The position numbers were made by a program, and so were the translations under genes. Below, in pieces: positions 17,159-26,421 of a DNA stretch of 64,000 bases. Location: assembly GCF_030406905.1 (NCBI RefSeq), contig NZ_CP129137.1, forward strand, positions 4,236,001 through 4,300,000. The letters run 5' to 3'. Position 1 is the stretch's first letter; each line of letters starts with the position of its first letter. The DNA is from Streptomyces sp. HUAS CB01 (GTDB lineage Bacteria; Actinomycetota; Actinomycetes; Streptomycetales; Streptomycetaceae). Under the pieces are notes generated by a model. The model saw only the letters and a program-made list of their open reading frames with translations, ran no database searches and was not told the DNA's origin.

Positions 17159-20100
17159 GTGTTTCTTTTGAATCGAAGAATTCATGGGGGGAGGCGGGTG
17201 AGGGGAGCCGGGAGAGCGGCGCGCACGTCGCTGATCACCGGCCTGCTCCCGCTCGCCCTGCTGGTGGGTCTGCTGGGGGGCACCGCGAACGCCGCCGACG
17301 ACCCGCTCTCCGACGACGGCCTGTTCAGCGGCCAGAGCGGCAGCCCCACACCGCTCACCAGCCGCGCCCTCGTCGTGGACCTGTGGAAGACCGGCGGGCC
17401 GGGCGTCAAGGCGGCCGCCGAAGCGGCGCTGACGGGTAGCGACGCCGACGTGCAGAACCTCCTGGACACCGTGCGCGAGACCGGGGTGCAGGACAACCGC
17501 GTCGCCGCGGCCCAGCTCGCGTCCATCGGCGGCAGCGAGCTGCTTGACGCCGCGCGCGCGGCGCTCTCCGGTACGCCGGAGGAACTGGAGACCTTCCTCG
17601 CGGAGGGCTGGGAGGACCCGCTCCTCCAGGACCAGCGGGTCCAGGCCGCTCGGATCGCCGGCTCGGGCGGCCCCAACGTGCAGGAGGCCGGCCGGGCCGC
17701 GCTGAACGGCACCCCGGCCGACGTGCAGGCGTTCCTCTCCTCCGGCCAGTACGCCGAGCGGCAGCAGGACGAGCGCGTCCAGCTCGTGCAGATCATCAGC
17801 ACCGGCGGGACCAATGTGAAGGCCGCGGGACGCCTCGCGCTGAGTGGGACACCCGAGGACGTACGGGAGTTCCTCGAGGTCGGACAGCACGTGGCGCGCT
17901 CCCGCGACCAGGAGCGGGCGACGGTCGAGCAGCTCGCCGCCCGGGCGAAGGAGGCGGGCCGGCAGGCGGCCAAGGAGACCGAGGCGGCCAAGGCCGCGTC
18001 GGCCAAGGCCGTGAAGGCCGCCGAACTCGCCAAGGAGGCCGCGGAGAAGGCCGCGAAGGAAGCATCCCTCGCCGAGAAGGACTCGCTGGACGCCGCAGCC
18101 GCGGCAGGACGTGCGGCCAAGGCCGCCAAGCAGGCCGCCACCGCCGCCCAGCAGGCCATCTCAGCGGCCAACGCCGCCAACAACTCCGCACGGGTCGCGG
18201 CGAGCGCGGCCTCCCAGGCGGCGGCCGCCGCCGCGGGTGCGGCACGCGCTTCGTCGAACGCCCGCAGCGCCGCCGCCGACGCGGCACGGGACGCGAAGAA
18301 CGCCTCCGCCGCCCGTAAGGCGGCCGAGGACGCACGCGCGGCCGCCAAGGGCGCCGACCTCGCCGCCGACGCCGCCGACCAGGCCTCGAAGGCGGCCACC
18401 GCCGCCGGTGCCGCTGCCCTGTCCGCCGTCAGCGCGGGTGTCAACGCCGACCGGGCCGCGAACGCCGCGGTGACGGCGAGCAATTACGCGAACCAGAGCA
18501 GCGCCCAGGCCGCCGAGGCCCGCCGCGCCGCCGCTGCCGCCAAGCGCCACGCCGCCGAGGCCAACCGCGCCGCCGGAGAGGCGGAGCGGCTGTCCCGCAA
18601 GGCCGCGACCGCGGCGGCCCAGGCCCGTGACGAGGCCCGTTCGGCCGCCGCCCACGCCAACGCGTCTGCCAAGGCGGCCGACGACGCGGCCGACCACGCG
18701 GGCGAGGCGGCCCAGGCCGCCAACAGGGCCACCGCGCACGCGAACGCCGCTTCGGAGGCCGCCGCCACGGCGTCGAAGGCGGTCGCCAAGGCCCAGGAGG
18801 TCTTCGAGCTGGCCCGCGAGGTGGAGGCCGAGGAACTGCGCGGCCGGACCAACGCCGGTATCGAGCAGGCCAGGGACCTCAAGGAGCAGGACGACCTGCG
18901 CCGGGCCGCGGTGGCCGACGGCGTCCGGGAGGCCGAGGACCGGGACGCCGAGGCCCAGCGGCTGGCGACGGCCGCCGCCCGGCCGGGGGCCGACCTCGGC
19001 CAGGTGGCGACCGACGGACGCGAGCTCGCGCTGCTCGCCGCCCGGAACGCGGACGCCTGGAGCCGTGCCGCCGCGGAGGTGGCCCTCGCCTCCTCCGACG
19101 ACTACGTCGTCGACTACGTCCGCAACGGCTGGAAGGAGGCGCGCGAGCAGGACGAGCGTTTCCAGGTCGAGCGGCTGGCCGAGGACAGCATGAGCAAGGC
19201 CGTGCGGGACGCGGCCGAGACCGCTCTCGCCGGGGACGCCACCGTTGTCCACGCCTTCCTGACCAAGGGCCAGTACGACGCCGGTGCGCAGGACTTCCGC
19301 GTCGCCATCGCGCAGGTCGCCGACACGGGCGGCCCGATCGTCACCGACGAGGCGAGGAAGGCCCTCGCCGCCGGTACGCCCGCTGCCTACCGGCAGTTCC
19401 TGCTCACCACCCAGCACACCGCCCGGACCCAGGACGAACGTGTCCAGGCGGCCCAGCTCGTCTCCAGCGGCGGCCCGGAGGTCAAGTCCGCCGCGCGCGT
19501 CGCGCTCGAAGGCTCACCGCAGGCCCTGCACGCGTTCATCGCCAGAGGCCAGTTCATGGCCCAGCGCAAGGACATGCTCGCGGCCACCCACGTCGCCCAG
19601 GTCCGTCAGCTGATCTCCGAGGCCTCGGGCGTCGCGGCCACCGCCCAGCAGGATGCCTGGAAGGCCCAGCAGGCCGCCGCACTCGCCCGCAAGGCCGCGG
19701 CCGACGCGGACAAGTACGCCAAGCAGGCCAAGGAATCGGAGACCAAGGCCAAGGGACACGCCGCCGAGGCCGCGAAGCACGCCGACGCCGCGGAGAAGTC
19801 CGCCGCACAGGCCGCGGAGTCGGCACGCACCGCCCGTAACGCGGCGAACAGCGCCAACAGCGACGCGCGCGCCGCGGCGGCTTCCGCCGCCACTGCCACC
19901 GTCTCCTCGGAGATGGCGCAGGCGTCGGCGTCGAGCGCGTGGTCGGCGGCGAACGAGGCCCGTGCCTCGGCCAAGGCGGCGGGCAAGGACGCCAAGGCGG
20001 CCCTCGCGGCGGCCAAGGACGCCTACTCCGTCGCCGTCAAGAAGCTGAAGGCGGAGGAGGAGGCCCGCCGCAAGGCCGCCGTCGCCGCCAAGGAGAAGGC

Positions 20101-20887
20101 GGCGAACGACTCGGGCGCGAAGGCCCGCGAGATATACCGCTGCGGCTTCGTGGGCTGCGACCTCGCCAACAGCAACCATCCGCGCTGGTGCCAGCAGAAC
20201 GAGATCCTGTGCGCGATCTTCGCCGACGCGAGCCGGTTCGGCGAGGCGATGAAGCAGCTCCACGACGTCGCGTCGATCTTCACCGACCTCGGCCTGCTCG
20301 AAGCGTGCGCGGACGACCCGACGATCTCCAACTGCTGGGAGCTCCTGGCGGACGTCACCGTCAAGTCGAAGGCACGGTGGGCGGAGGCGTCGTACGACCT
20401 GATGCGCAAGCTGTTCAAGGTGAACAAGGTCTGCAAGGCCGTCAAGGTCGTGCAGCAGTTCTCCGTCCAGCGGGCGTCCCTGTCGGCTGCGGCGGGTCCC
20501 CGCAAGCTTGCCTGCGGCTCGTTCAGCAAGGCGTACGACGGCGACGGGATGATCCTCGCTGACGCCAAGGACGGGGTGCTGAGCCTGGCTGTCGAAAGGA
20601 ACGACAGCACCACCAAGGGCTACCAGATGTTCGACGACGTGATGGCTCACTACGGCCCTGAGAACATCGAGGCCATCGAAGGCAAGTGGGTCACCAAGAT
20701 GCCGACCAACCTCGATGCCTTCAACAAGGCCATTCGCGAGGGCAAGACGCCGGAGGAAGCCGCGGCGGGTGCCTTCACCGGCAGGAATGCGGCGAGGTAC
20801 GGGTTCACCGAGGTGGAGATAAAGAAGACGGAAGGGGCGGCCGGGCACTACACGAACGTCGAGGTCGTCTACAGGAAGAAGAGGTAG
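17159..20887 (+). CDS. Giant secreted ALF-repeat/coiled-coil protein, candidate polymorphic toxin
   Basis: A 1242-residue exported protein. A signal peptide ends near residue 45 (GGTANA). Four ALF-type repeats of about 46 residues (roughly residues 72-254, each with an A-LxGTP-x-FL core and ending in QD-R) are followed by a very Ala/Lys-rich coiled coil (255-550), four more ALF repeats (about 630-805), a second coiled coil (825-988) and a different C-terminal region (about 991-1242). The latter has several Cys (YRCGFVGCD, WCQQNEILC) and a final block ending GHYTNVEVVYRKKR. This is the plan of a polymorphic toxin: long stalk, variable tip. The tip's family was not recognised. The likely partner gene follows 12 bases later. 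GTG 17198, just after GGGGGAGG, is an alternative start. Confidence 0.85.
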   Translation: MFLLNRRIHGGRRVRGAGRAARTSLITGLLPLALLVGLLGGTANAADDPLSDDGLFSGQSGSPTPLTSRALVVDLWKTGGPGVKAAAEAALTGSDADVQNLLDTVRETGVQDNRVAAAQLASIGGSELLDAARAALSGTPEELETFLAEGWEDPLLQDQRVQAARIAGSGGPNVQEAGRAALNGTPADVQAFLSSGQYAERQQDERVQLVQIISTGGTNVKAAGRLALSGTPEDVREFLEVGQHVARSRDQERATVEQLAARAKEAGRQAAKETEAAKAASAKAVKAAELAKEAAEKAAKEASLAEKDSLDAAAAAGRAAKAAKQAATAAQQAISAANAANNSARVAASAASQAAAAAAGAARASSNARSAAADAARDAKNASAARKAAEDARAAAKGADLAADAADQASKAATAAGAAALSAVSAGVNADRAANAAVTASNYANQSSAQAAEARRAAAAAKRHAAEANRAAGEAERLSRKAATAAAQARDEARSAAAHANASAKAADDAADHAGEAAQAANRATAHANAASEAAATASKAVAKAQEVFELAREVEAEELRGRTNAGIEQARDLKEQDDLRRAAVADGVREAEDRDAEAQRLATAAARPGADLGQVATDGRELALLAARNADAWSRAAAEVALASSDDYVVDYVRNGWKEAREQDERFQVERLAEDSMSKAVRDAAETALAGDATVVHAFLTKGQYDAGAQDFRVAIAQVADTGGPIVTDEARKALAAGTPAAYRQFLLTTQHTARTQDERVQAAQLVSSGGPEVKSAARVALEGSPQALHAFIARGQFMAQRKDMLAATHVAQVRQLISEASGVAATAQQDAWKAQQAAALARKAAADADKYAKQAKESETKAKGHAAEAAKHADAAEKSAAQAAESARTARNAANSANSDARAAAASAATATVSSEMAQASASSAWSAANEARASAKAAGKDAKAALAAAKDAYSVAVKKLKAEEEARRKAAVAAKEKAANDSGAKAREIYRCGFVGCDLANSNHPRWCQQNEILCAIFADASRFGEAMKQLHDVASIFTDLGLLEACADDPTISNCWELLADVTVKSKARWAEASYDLMRKLFKVNKVCKAVKVVQQFSVQRASLSAAAGPRKLACGSFSKAYDGDGMILADAKDGVLSLAVERNDSTTKGYQMFDDVMAHYGPENIEAIEGKWVTKMPTNLDAFNKAIREGKTPEEAAAGAFTGRNAARYGFTEVEIKKTEGAAGHYTNVEVVYRKKR

Positions 20888-20899
20888 GAAGGAGGACGG

Positions 20900-21181
20900 A
20901 TGTCCGACACCGATGACGCGGTGAGGGCTCTCCGGAGGCTGAGAGCGGAGGGGGCGGGCTTCTCCGCCTTGATCGAAGCGCTCAGGCGTGACGACGGGTT
21001 CCGGCTGACCCCGCTCCGCCTGATGTGGGCATTCCAGGAGGCGTTCGGGCTCCCCTGGGTGCAGTTCCGCGATCACCTTCTGGAGTGCCTCGGCCCCGAC
21101 CTCCGGCCCCTCGTTCCCGAGGAGGAGGTCGAGCGCAGGGCCGAGGAGCTGCTGTCCCGGTACATGACGCGGGAGCGGTAG
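20900..21181 (+). CDS. Candidate immunity protein for the upstream toxin-like gene
   Basis: A 93-residue, mostly helical acidic protein with no signal peptide and no recognised family. It starts 12 bases after the stop of the ALF-repeat gene behind a perfect GGAGG, so it is certainly cotranscribed. Small size, cytoplasmic character and position directly after a large secreted protein with a distinct C-terminus match immunity genes of polymorphic toxin systems. The central part (FRLTPLRLMWAFQEAFGL) is also seen in small helical proteins of other secretion-associated loci. Immunity function is inferred from context only. Confidence 0.75.
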   Translation: MSDTDDAVRALRRLRAEGAGFSALIEALRRDDGFRLTPLRLMWAFQEAFGLPWVQFRDHLLECLGPDLRPLVPEEEVERRAEELLSRYMTRER

Positions 21182-21253
21182 CCGAGGAGGAGGAAGAGGC
21201 CGGTGCGGACCGCGTGAATGCGCGGACCGCACCGGCCTCCGCCGTGCCGGGCG

Positions 21254-22168
21254 TCAGGCGTCCAGAGCCGAGAGGTCCAGCAGCGCCAGCCGCTCCGGGT
21301 CGGCGAGGATGTCGATCCGGACGACCCTGCCGTCCGCGACGGTGAAGGACATGACCGAACGGGCCTCGCCCTCGGGCGCCGTGAGCGTGCCCACCGTCCC
21401 GTTGACGAGGACGAGCCGGGCCAGCGGGGCGAAGCGCTGGTACAGGAGGGCCTGCCCGGCGACGGACCGCGCACCCCGGACGACCTTCGACAGGTTCCGT
21501 GCCACGACGCCGCCGTCCACGCGCAGCGTGATGTCCGGGTCGAGCAGGGCCACCAGCGCCTCGAAGTCCCCGCCGCGCGAGGCCGCGACGAACGCGTCGA
21601 CGACCTCCCGCTGCCGGGCCACGTCCGGGTCGGGGGCCGGTCCGGCGTCCTGGACCCGGCGGCGGGCCCGGCTGGCGAGCTGCCGCGCGGCGGCCGGGGT
21701 GCGGTCGACGACCGGGGCGATCTCGTCGAACGGCACCGAGAACATGTCGTGCAGGACGAAGGCCAGCCGTTCCGCGGGCGCGAGCGCGTCGAGGACGACC
21801 AGCATCGCGAGCCCGACGGAGTCGGTGATCAGCGCCTCCTGCTCCGGGTCGGCGCCGCGCAGCTCGCTGATGACCGGGTCCGGCACGTGGACGTCGAGCG
21901 GGTCCTCCCGCCGGGACTTCCGCGACCGGAGCATGTCGAGGCAGACCCGGCCGGTGACCGTGGTCAGCCAGCCGCCCATGTTTTCCACGCCGCTCGTGTC
22001 GGTACGGCCGAGACGCAGCCATGCCTCCTGCACGGCGTCGTCGGCCTCGGTGAGGGAGCCCAGCATCCGGTAGGCCACCGCGCGCAGATGCGTGCGGTGC
22101 TCCTCGAAGCGCCGCGCCAGGATTTCGTCGTCGTCCACCGGTGCCGAGCCCCCGTCCTGTCGTGTCAT
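21254..22168 (-). CDS. ECF41-like RNA polymerase sigma factor with SnoaL-like C-terminus
   Basis: A 304-residue sigma factor. Region 2 (RAVAYRMLGSLTEADDAVQEAWLRL, split by the helix break) and region 4 (VPFDEIAPVVDRTPAAARQLASRARRR in part) are clear. The last 110 residues look like a SnoaL/NTF2-fold domain, as in ECF41/SigJ sigma factors, where it modulates activity in place of a separate anti-sigma factor. The DGGGR motif of that family reads DGGVV here. ATG 22168 is used; GTG 22138 is also possible and neither has a good ribosome site. The usual partner (a small oxidoreductase or decarboxylase) is not adjacent. Confidence 0.85.
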   Translation of the reverse strand: MTRQDGGSAPVDDDEILARRFEEHRTHLRAVAYRMLGSLTEADDAVQEAWLRLGRTDTSGVENMGGWLTTVTGRVCLDMLRSRKSRREDPLDVHVPDPVISELRGADPEQEALITDSVGLAMLVVLDALAPAERLAFVLHDMFSVPFDEIAPVVDRTPAAARQLASRARRRVQDAGPAPDPDVARQREVVDAFVAASRGGDFEALVALLDPDITLRVDGGVVARNLSKVVRGARSVAGQALLYQRFAPLARLVLVNGTVGTLTAPEGEARSVMSFTVADGRVVRIDILADPERLALLDLSALDA

Positions 22169-22804
22169 CGCGCCCGGCCCGGGAGCGACATCCGGGCGCC
22201 GGACGCGACCGCGGACACCGCTGTCGGGCAGTTCGGTGTCGCGGGCGTGGATGTGACCGGACGTGGACCGGTGCCGTTGCCCATGTCTGCTCTCCCGCCA
22301 ACCGCTCGACGAGGCCCGGCGGTTCACGTGTGCCAGGGCCGTCCCCGGATCCTCGCACAACGCCGGCCGCGTGCGCCCAGGTGCCCGGGTCCTTGATCAA
22401 GAGGCGCTTGTCCCGGGACCCCGGGTGCACGAGGAGGTCGTGCGCGGTCGGCTGGACGGGCGTCACGCCGTCGCGCGTCGTGAACGGTGCCGGGTGCTCC
22501 TCCGGTCGCCCGACGGTGCCGGGCGCTCCTCCCGTCGCCCGAAGCGACGCCCCTGCCTGCGTGCCAAGCGTGCCTGCGCTACGGCGACCGTCCCGTCGCG
22601 TGACACCGGTACCCCTTGCGCGCTTCGTGCCGCCCGCCGGCTGCCACGGCCCGGCTGTCTCCGCCCGGCTGTCTCCGCCCGGCTTTCCCGCCCGGTTCCC
22701 TCGGCCGGAGGGCGCGGAACCCGCCGTCCGACGCGGAATCCCCGAGCGGGGCCGGCGCCGCGACGCCGGGAGCCCGATCGGGCGGTCGGTGGGAAAATCG
22801 GTGC
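22169..22804. other. Large intergenic region with a 14-bp tandem repeat
   Basis: No gene is supported on either strand between the divergent sigma factor and CapA-like genes. CCGGCTGTCTCCGC occurs twice in tandem at 22651-22678 and is followed by a decayed third copy (CCGGCTTTCCCGC). Promoters for both neighbours should be here, but no clear boxes were seen. Confidence 0.6.
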
Positions 22805-23932
22805 ATGAGCGGCCGGGGCCTCGTGACGCTGTTCCTCTGCGGCGACGTCATGCCGGGCCGGGGTGTCGACCAGATCCTCCCGCACCCCGGCGATCCCGCG
22901 CTGCGCGAGAGCTACATCCGGGACGCCCGGGACTACGTGGCGCTCGCCGAGGCGGCGAACGGGGCGATCCCGCGCCCGGTCGACTACACCTGGCCCTGGG
23001 GTGCGGCGCTCGGCGTCCTGGACCGGTTCGACCCGGACGTCCGCGTGATCGACCTGGAGAGCAGTGTCACGACGAGCGACGAGTTCGCCTCGGGCAAGGC
23101 GGTGACGTACCGGATGCACCCCGACAACCTGCCCTTCCTGACGGCCGCGCGGCCCGACGTGTGCGCGCTCGCCAACAACCACGTGCTGGACTTCGGGCGG
23201 CGCGGCCTGGAGGAGACCGTGGACGTGCTCGGGCGCGCCGGACTCGGACCGGCGGGGGCGGGCCGGGACCGGGCCGAGGCCGAGCGGCCGGTCGCGGTGC
23301 CCACGAGGAGCGGCGGCCGGGTGCTGGTCCTGTCGTGCGGGATGGCGTCCGCCGGGGTCCCCTCGCGGTGGGCGGCGGGGGAGGGCCGGCCGGGCGTCGC
23401 CTATGTGCCCGACCTGTCGGTCCGCAGCGCCGACGCGCTCGTCCGTCGGCTGCGCGCGGTGCGCCAACCCGGCGATCTCGTGGTCGTGTCGATCCACTGG
23501 GGCTCGAACTGGGGGTACGGGGTGTCGGAGAGCCAGAGCAGTTTCGCCCACCGGCTCGTCGAGGGCGGCGTGGACCTCGTGCACGGGCACTCCTCCCACC
23601 ACCCCCGGCCGATCCAGGTCCACCACGGCAAGCTCATCCTGTACGGCTGCGGCGACCTCATCGACGACTACGAGGGCATCACGGGGTACGAGCGCTACCG
23701 CGACGACCTGCGGCTGCTGTACTTCCCCGCCCTGGACGCGGAGACCGGCGAACTGGCGGCCCTGCGGATCGTGCCGATGCAGGCGCGGCGGATGACCCTC
23801 CACCCTGCGTCTCCGACGGACTCCGGCTGGCTGTGCGAGGTGCTGAGCAGGGCCGGGCGCGCGTTCGGCACCCAGGTGGAGCCCGAACTCGGCGGGGACG
23901 GGACGCTGGCCCTCCGCTGGCGCCGCCGCTGA
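22805..23932 (+). CDS. CapA-family metallophosphatase-like protein
   Basis: A 375-residue protein of the CapA/PgsA type (calcineurin-like fold). The metal-binding blocks LFLCGDVMPGRG (residues 9-20), DLESSVTT, ALANNHVLDFG, VVVSIHWGSNWGYG and VHGHSSHHPRP are all present, giving the expected Asp, Asn and His ligands. CapA proteins take part in poly-gamma-glutamate or capsule formation, but many Streptomyces copies are stand-alone and no capBC genes lie nearby, so the substrate is unknown. No signal peptide is seen, unlike classical CapA. The ATG at 22805 is used. Confidence 0.88.
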   Translation: MSGRGLVTLFLCGDVMPGRGVDQILPHPGDPALRESYIRDARDYVALAEAANGAIPRPVDYTWPWGAALGVLDRFDPDVRVIDLESSVTTSDEFASGKAVTYRMHPDNLPFLTAARPDVCALANNHVLDFGRRGLEETVDVLGRAGLGPAGAGRDRAEAERPVAVPTRSGGRVLVLSCGMASAGVPSRWAAGEGRPGVAYVPDLSVRSADALVRRLRAVRQPGDLVVVSIHWGSNWGYGVSESQSSFAHRLVEGGVDLVHGHSSHHPRPIQVHHGKLILYGCGDLIDDYEGITGYERYRDDLRLLYFPALDAETGELAALRIVPMQARRMTLHPASPTDSGWLCEVLSRAGRAFGTQVEPELGGDGTLALRWRRR

Positions 23933-23985
23933 GCCCCGCCCCCCGGTGGATGTCAGGGGCGCCCCGGCCCGCGTCTGCCGCGCGG

Positions 23986-25866
23986 TCAGCCCACCTTCGT
24001 GTACCGCAGGGGCTCCCCGCCCGAGCCGACCAGTTCGCGGACGATCGTGCGGTCGTCCGGCATGTCGAGACGGCTCCACTGGCCCGGCGAGCAGCTCCGC
24101 CGGTCGCCGGACGTCACCTGTGTGGGGCCGAGTTCGAGGGGCGGGCCGGGGGCGCGCAGGGTGGCCGACCAGCGGCAGTCGTAGTTGACGCCCTGCCCGG
24201 TCAGGGTCATGACGGTGTCGCCGGCCGAACCGCTCGTGATGGTCATGACGCGGGTGTTCGTGTTGCCGTCGGCGGTCGTGAACTCTGCCTGCCAGGTACC
24301 CACGTACTCCTCCGGCACGGTCCCCGGAGGTGCGGCGGGGGAGGAGTCCTGTGTGGCGGGCGTGTCGTCGGCCGTCGTCCCGCCCTGGCCGCCCGAGCTG
24401 CCGGGCGAACGGGGCGCGGACGCCGAGGGGCCCGGCGCGGCGGGCGTGTCCTTGTGCTTGCCGTTCATGAGCGCGTAGACCGAGCTGCCCGCCGCGACCG
24501 CGACCACCACGGCGACCGCGACGAGGGCCACCGTGCCCCGTCTGTCGCGCCGTTGGCTCCCGGGTACGGGCGGCAGTCCGTACTGCGGGTACGTGCCGTA
24601 CGGAGGCGGCACGGCCGGAGGGGTGTGCGTGGGAGCGGGGTGGTGCGTCGCCCATCCGGGAGGCGGGGCAGGGACCGGGGTGGGCGCCGGGCCCGGAGGA
24701 GGCGTCGGAGGACCGGCCATGGTGGGAAGGGCGTGCACTCCCGGCGCCCCCGGCGCGCCGCCCGGACGGCCCGGCGCGGCGGGCGTGTGCCCGGGCGGTG
24801 GTGTGCCGACTGCGGCGGCCTGCGCGTCGCCGGGGGAGAAGTGCGCCGGGGAGCCCTGCGCGTGAGAGCCCTGCGCGGCGTCCGGGGTGCGCGGACCGGG
24901 CCCGGGGCCCGCGGCATCCGGCCCCGGGGTGTCCGCGAAGCTCTCCGGGTGCTCGACCTCCAGCAGTCTCACGGCGTGGCTGCCCAGTTGGGCGATGAGC
25001 GCGCCCGGGAGCCACGGCACGCTGGAGTCCTGCGACACGCCCCCGGCCCGTTCCCGGATCTGCTCCAGCGTGGGCCTGGCTCCGGGCTCCTTGTGCAGGC
25101 AGTCCCGTATCAGGTCACGCAGTGACTCCGGGACGCCGGACAGATCGGGATCCTCCTCCGCGATGCGGAACATCTGTGCGTGGACGCCGCTGTCGGCGGA
25201 GCCGAACGGCAGCTTCCCGCCCGCCGCGTACGCCAGGACCGAGCCCAGGCAGAACACGTCGCAGGCCGGGGTGATGCGGTCCCCCCGGACCTGTTCGGGA
25301 GCCATGAACCCGGGCGAGCCGACGAGCGCGCCGGTGCGGGTCAGCCCGCCGTCCGCGATGGTCTCCAGGGCGCGGGCGATGCCGAAGTCGATGACCCGGG
25401 GCCCGTCGATGGTGATCAGGATGTTGGAGGGCTTCAGATCGCGGTGCACGATGCCCGCGCTGTGGATGTCCGAGAGCGCGCGGGCCAGCCCGGCGGCGAG
25501 GGTGCGGACGGAGTGCTCCGGCAGCGGCCCGTGGGCCGGGCCGCCCTGTCCGCCGGAGACCACCGAGTGGAGCGACGGCCCGGCGACGTACCCCGTGGCC
25601 ACCCACGGCACCTCGGCCTCGGTGTCCGCGTCCAGCACCGGGGCCGTCCACGCCCCGCCCACCTGGCGGGCGGCCGCGACCTCCTGCCGGAACCGGCTGC
25701 GGAACTCCTCCTGCTCGGCCAGCTCCCGCCGTACGAGCTTGACCGCGACCGTGCGGCCCCGGTCGGAGCGGGCCAGATAGACCTGCCCCATGCCGCCGGC
25801 GCCCAGGCGGGCCAGCAGTCGGTACGCCCCGATGCGGCGCGGATCTCCGGATGCCAGCTGCTCCAT
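23986..25866 (-). CDS. Membrane-anchored Ser/Thr protein kinase with one extracellular GTW-type domain
   Basis: A 626-residue kinase: glycine loop GAGGMGQVY, Lys in VAVKLV, HRDLKPSN, DFG, then a long Pro/Gly/Ala-rich juxtamembrane stretch (about residues 320-440), one membrane segment (about 442-465) and an extracellular tail with a single block opening VPEEYVGTWQAEF and two Cys. It is clearly a paralogue of the kinase at 10765-12681, which has two such blocks. The ATG at 25866 follows GGGGGAGGGG by nine bases; an upstream ATG at 25890 is less likely. A strong inverted repeat lies just upstream. Confidence 0.93.
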   Translation of the reverse strand: MEQLASGDPRRIGAYRLLARLGAGGMGQVYLARSDRGRTVAVKLVRRELAEQEEFRSRFRQEVAAARQVGGAWTAPVLDADTEAEVPWVATGYVAGPSLHSVVSGGQGGPAHGPLPEHSVRTLAAGLARALSDIHSAGIVHRDLKPSNILITIDGPRVIDFGIARALETIADGGLTRTGALVGSPGFMAPEQVRGDRITPACDVFCLGSVLAYAAGGKLPFGSADSGVHAQMFRIAEEDPDLSGVPESLRDLIRDCLHKEPGARPTLEQIRERAGGVSQDSSVPWLPGALIAQLGSHAVRLLEVEHPESFADTPGPDAAGPGPGPRTPDAAQGSHAQGSPAHFSPGDAQAAAVGTPPPGHTPAAPGRPGGAPGAPGVHALPTMAGPPTPPPGPAPTPVPAPPPGWATHHPAPTHTPPAVPPPYGTYPQYGLPPVPGSQRRDRRGTVALVAVAVVVAVAAGSSVYALMNGKHKDTPAAPGPSASAPRSPGSSGGQGGTTADDTPATQDSSPAAPPGTVPEEYVGTWQAEFTTADGNTNTRVMTITSGSAGDTVMTLTGQGVNYDCRWSATLRAPGPPLELGPTQVTSGDRRSCSPGQWSRLDMPDDRTIVRELVGSGGEPLRYTKVG

Positions 25867-26421
25867 GGCCGAGCGCCCCTCCCCCGACATACGTGGACGT
25901 ACCCGCACGTGTGCGGGTACGTGTGCGCGCGTACGGATCTGTGCGCGTGCCCGATCGCACGAGAATAGTGCGCCCCGGGCCGGCGCCCACAGGCAACCGC
26001 GTCCGGGCCGGGATCCGGCTCGATCGCGCCCCCGCTGCGGCCTGTTGCGTTTCCCAGGCGAGGACATCCACGACCGTCGCGCCGGTTCCCGGGCGGTGGG
26101 CGAGGGGGCGGACGAAACACGACGACGCCGTTGCGCGGCGCGACGCCCTCCGCGAACCGGAGCCGGGGAGCGTCCCGGCAGCGGAGGGCCGGCCCGGGGC
26201 CGGGGCCGCCGTGGCGCCCGCCCCTCCCTCCACGCGACGTCGTCGGCTGGTGCCGTGACCGGAAAGGCTCATCCCGGGTCGCGACGCCCCGCACGGCACC
26301 CGGCCACGTTGCCACCTCACCCGCGTACGTCCGGGGCGAGGGCGATCCTCCGCCGTGCGATGCACCGCCGGAAGCCGCGACCTTCCCGGCCGTCCTTCCC
26401 GGTCACGGTACTGTCACGGCA
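25867..26421. other. Intergenic region with an inverted repeat before the kinase gene
   Basis: No gene is supported. A perfect 11-base inverted repeat, ACGTACCCGCA (25897-25907) and TGCGGGTACGT (25912-25922), lies 31 bases upstream of the kinase start and could be an operator or leader hairpin. The rest is GC-rich DNA without visible signals. Confidence 0.6.

Noticed and set aside
19514..21232. Long antisense frame opposite the ALF-repeat gene
   Set aside because: It mirrors the Ala-rich codons of the coiled coil and has no recognisable domain.
22141..25125. Very long plus-strand frame across the sigma, CapA and kinase region
   Set aside because: It is out of frame with CapA, antisense to the kinase, and Arg/Gly-rich without domains.
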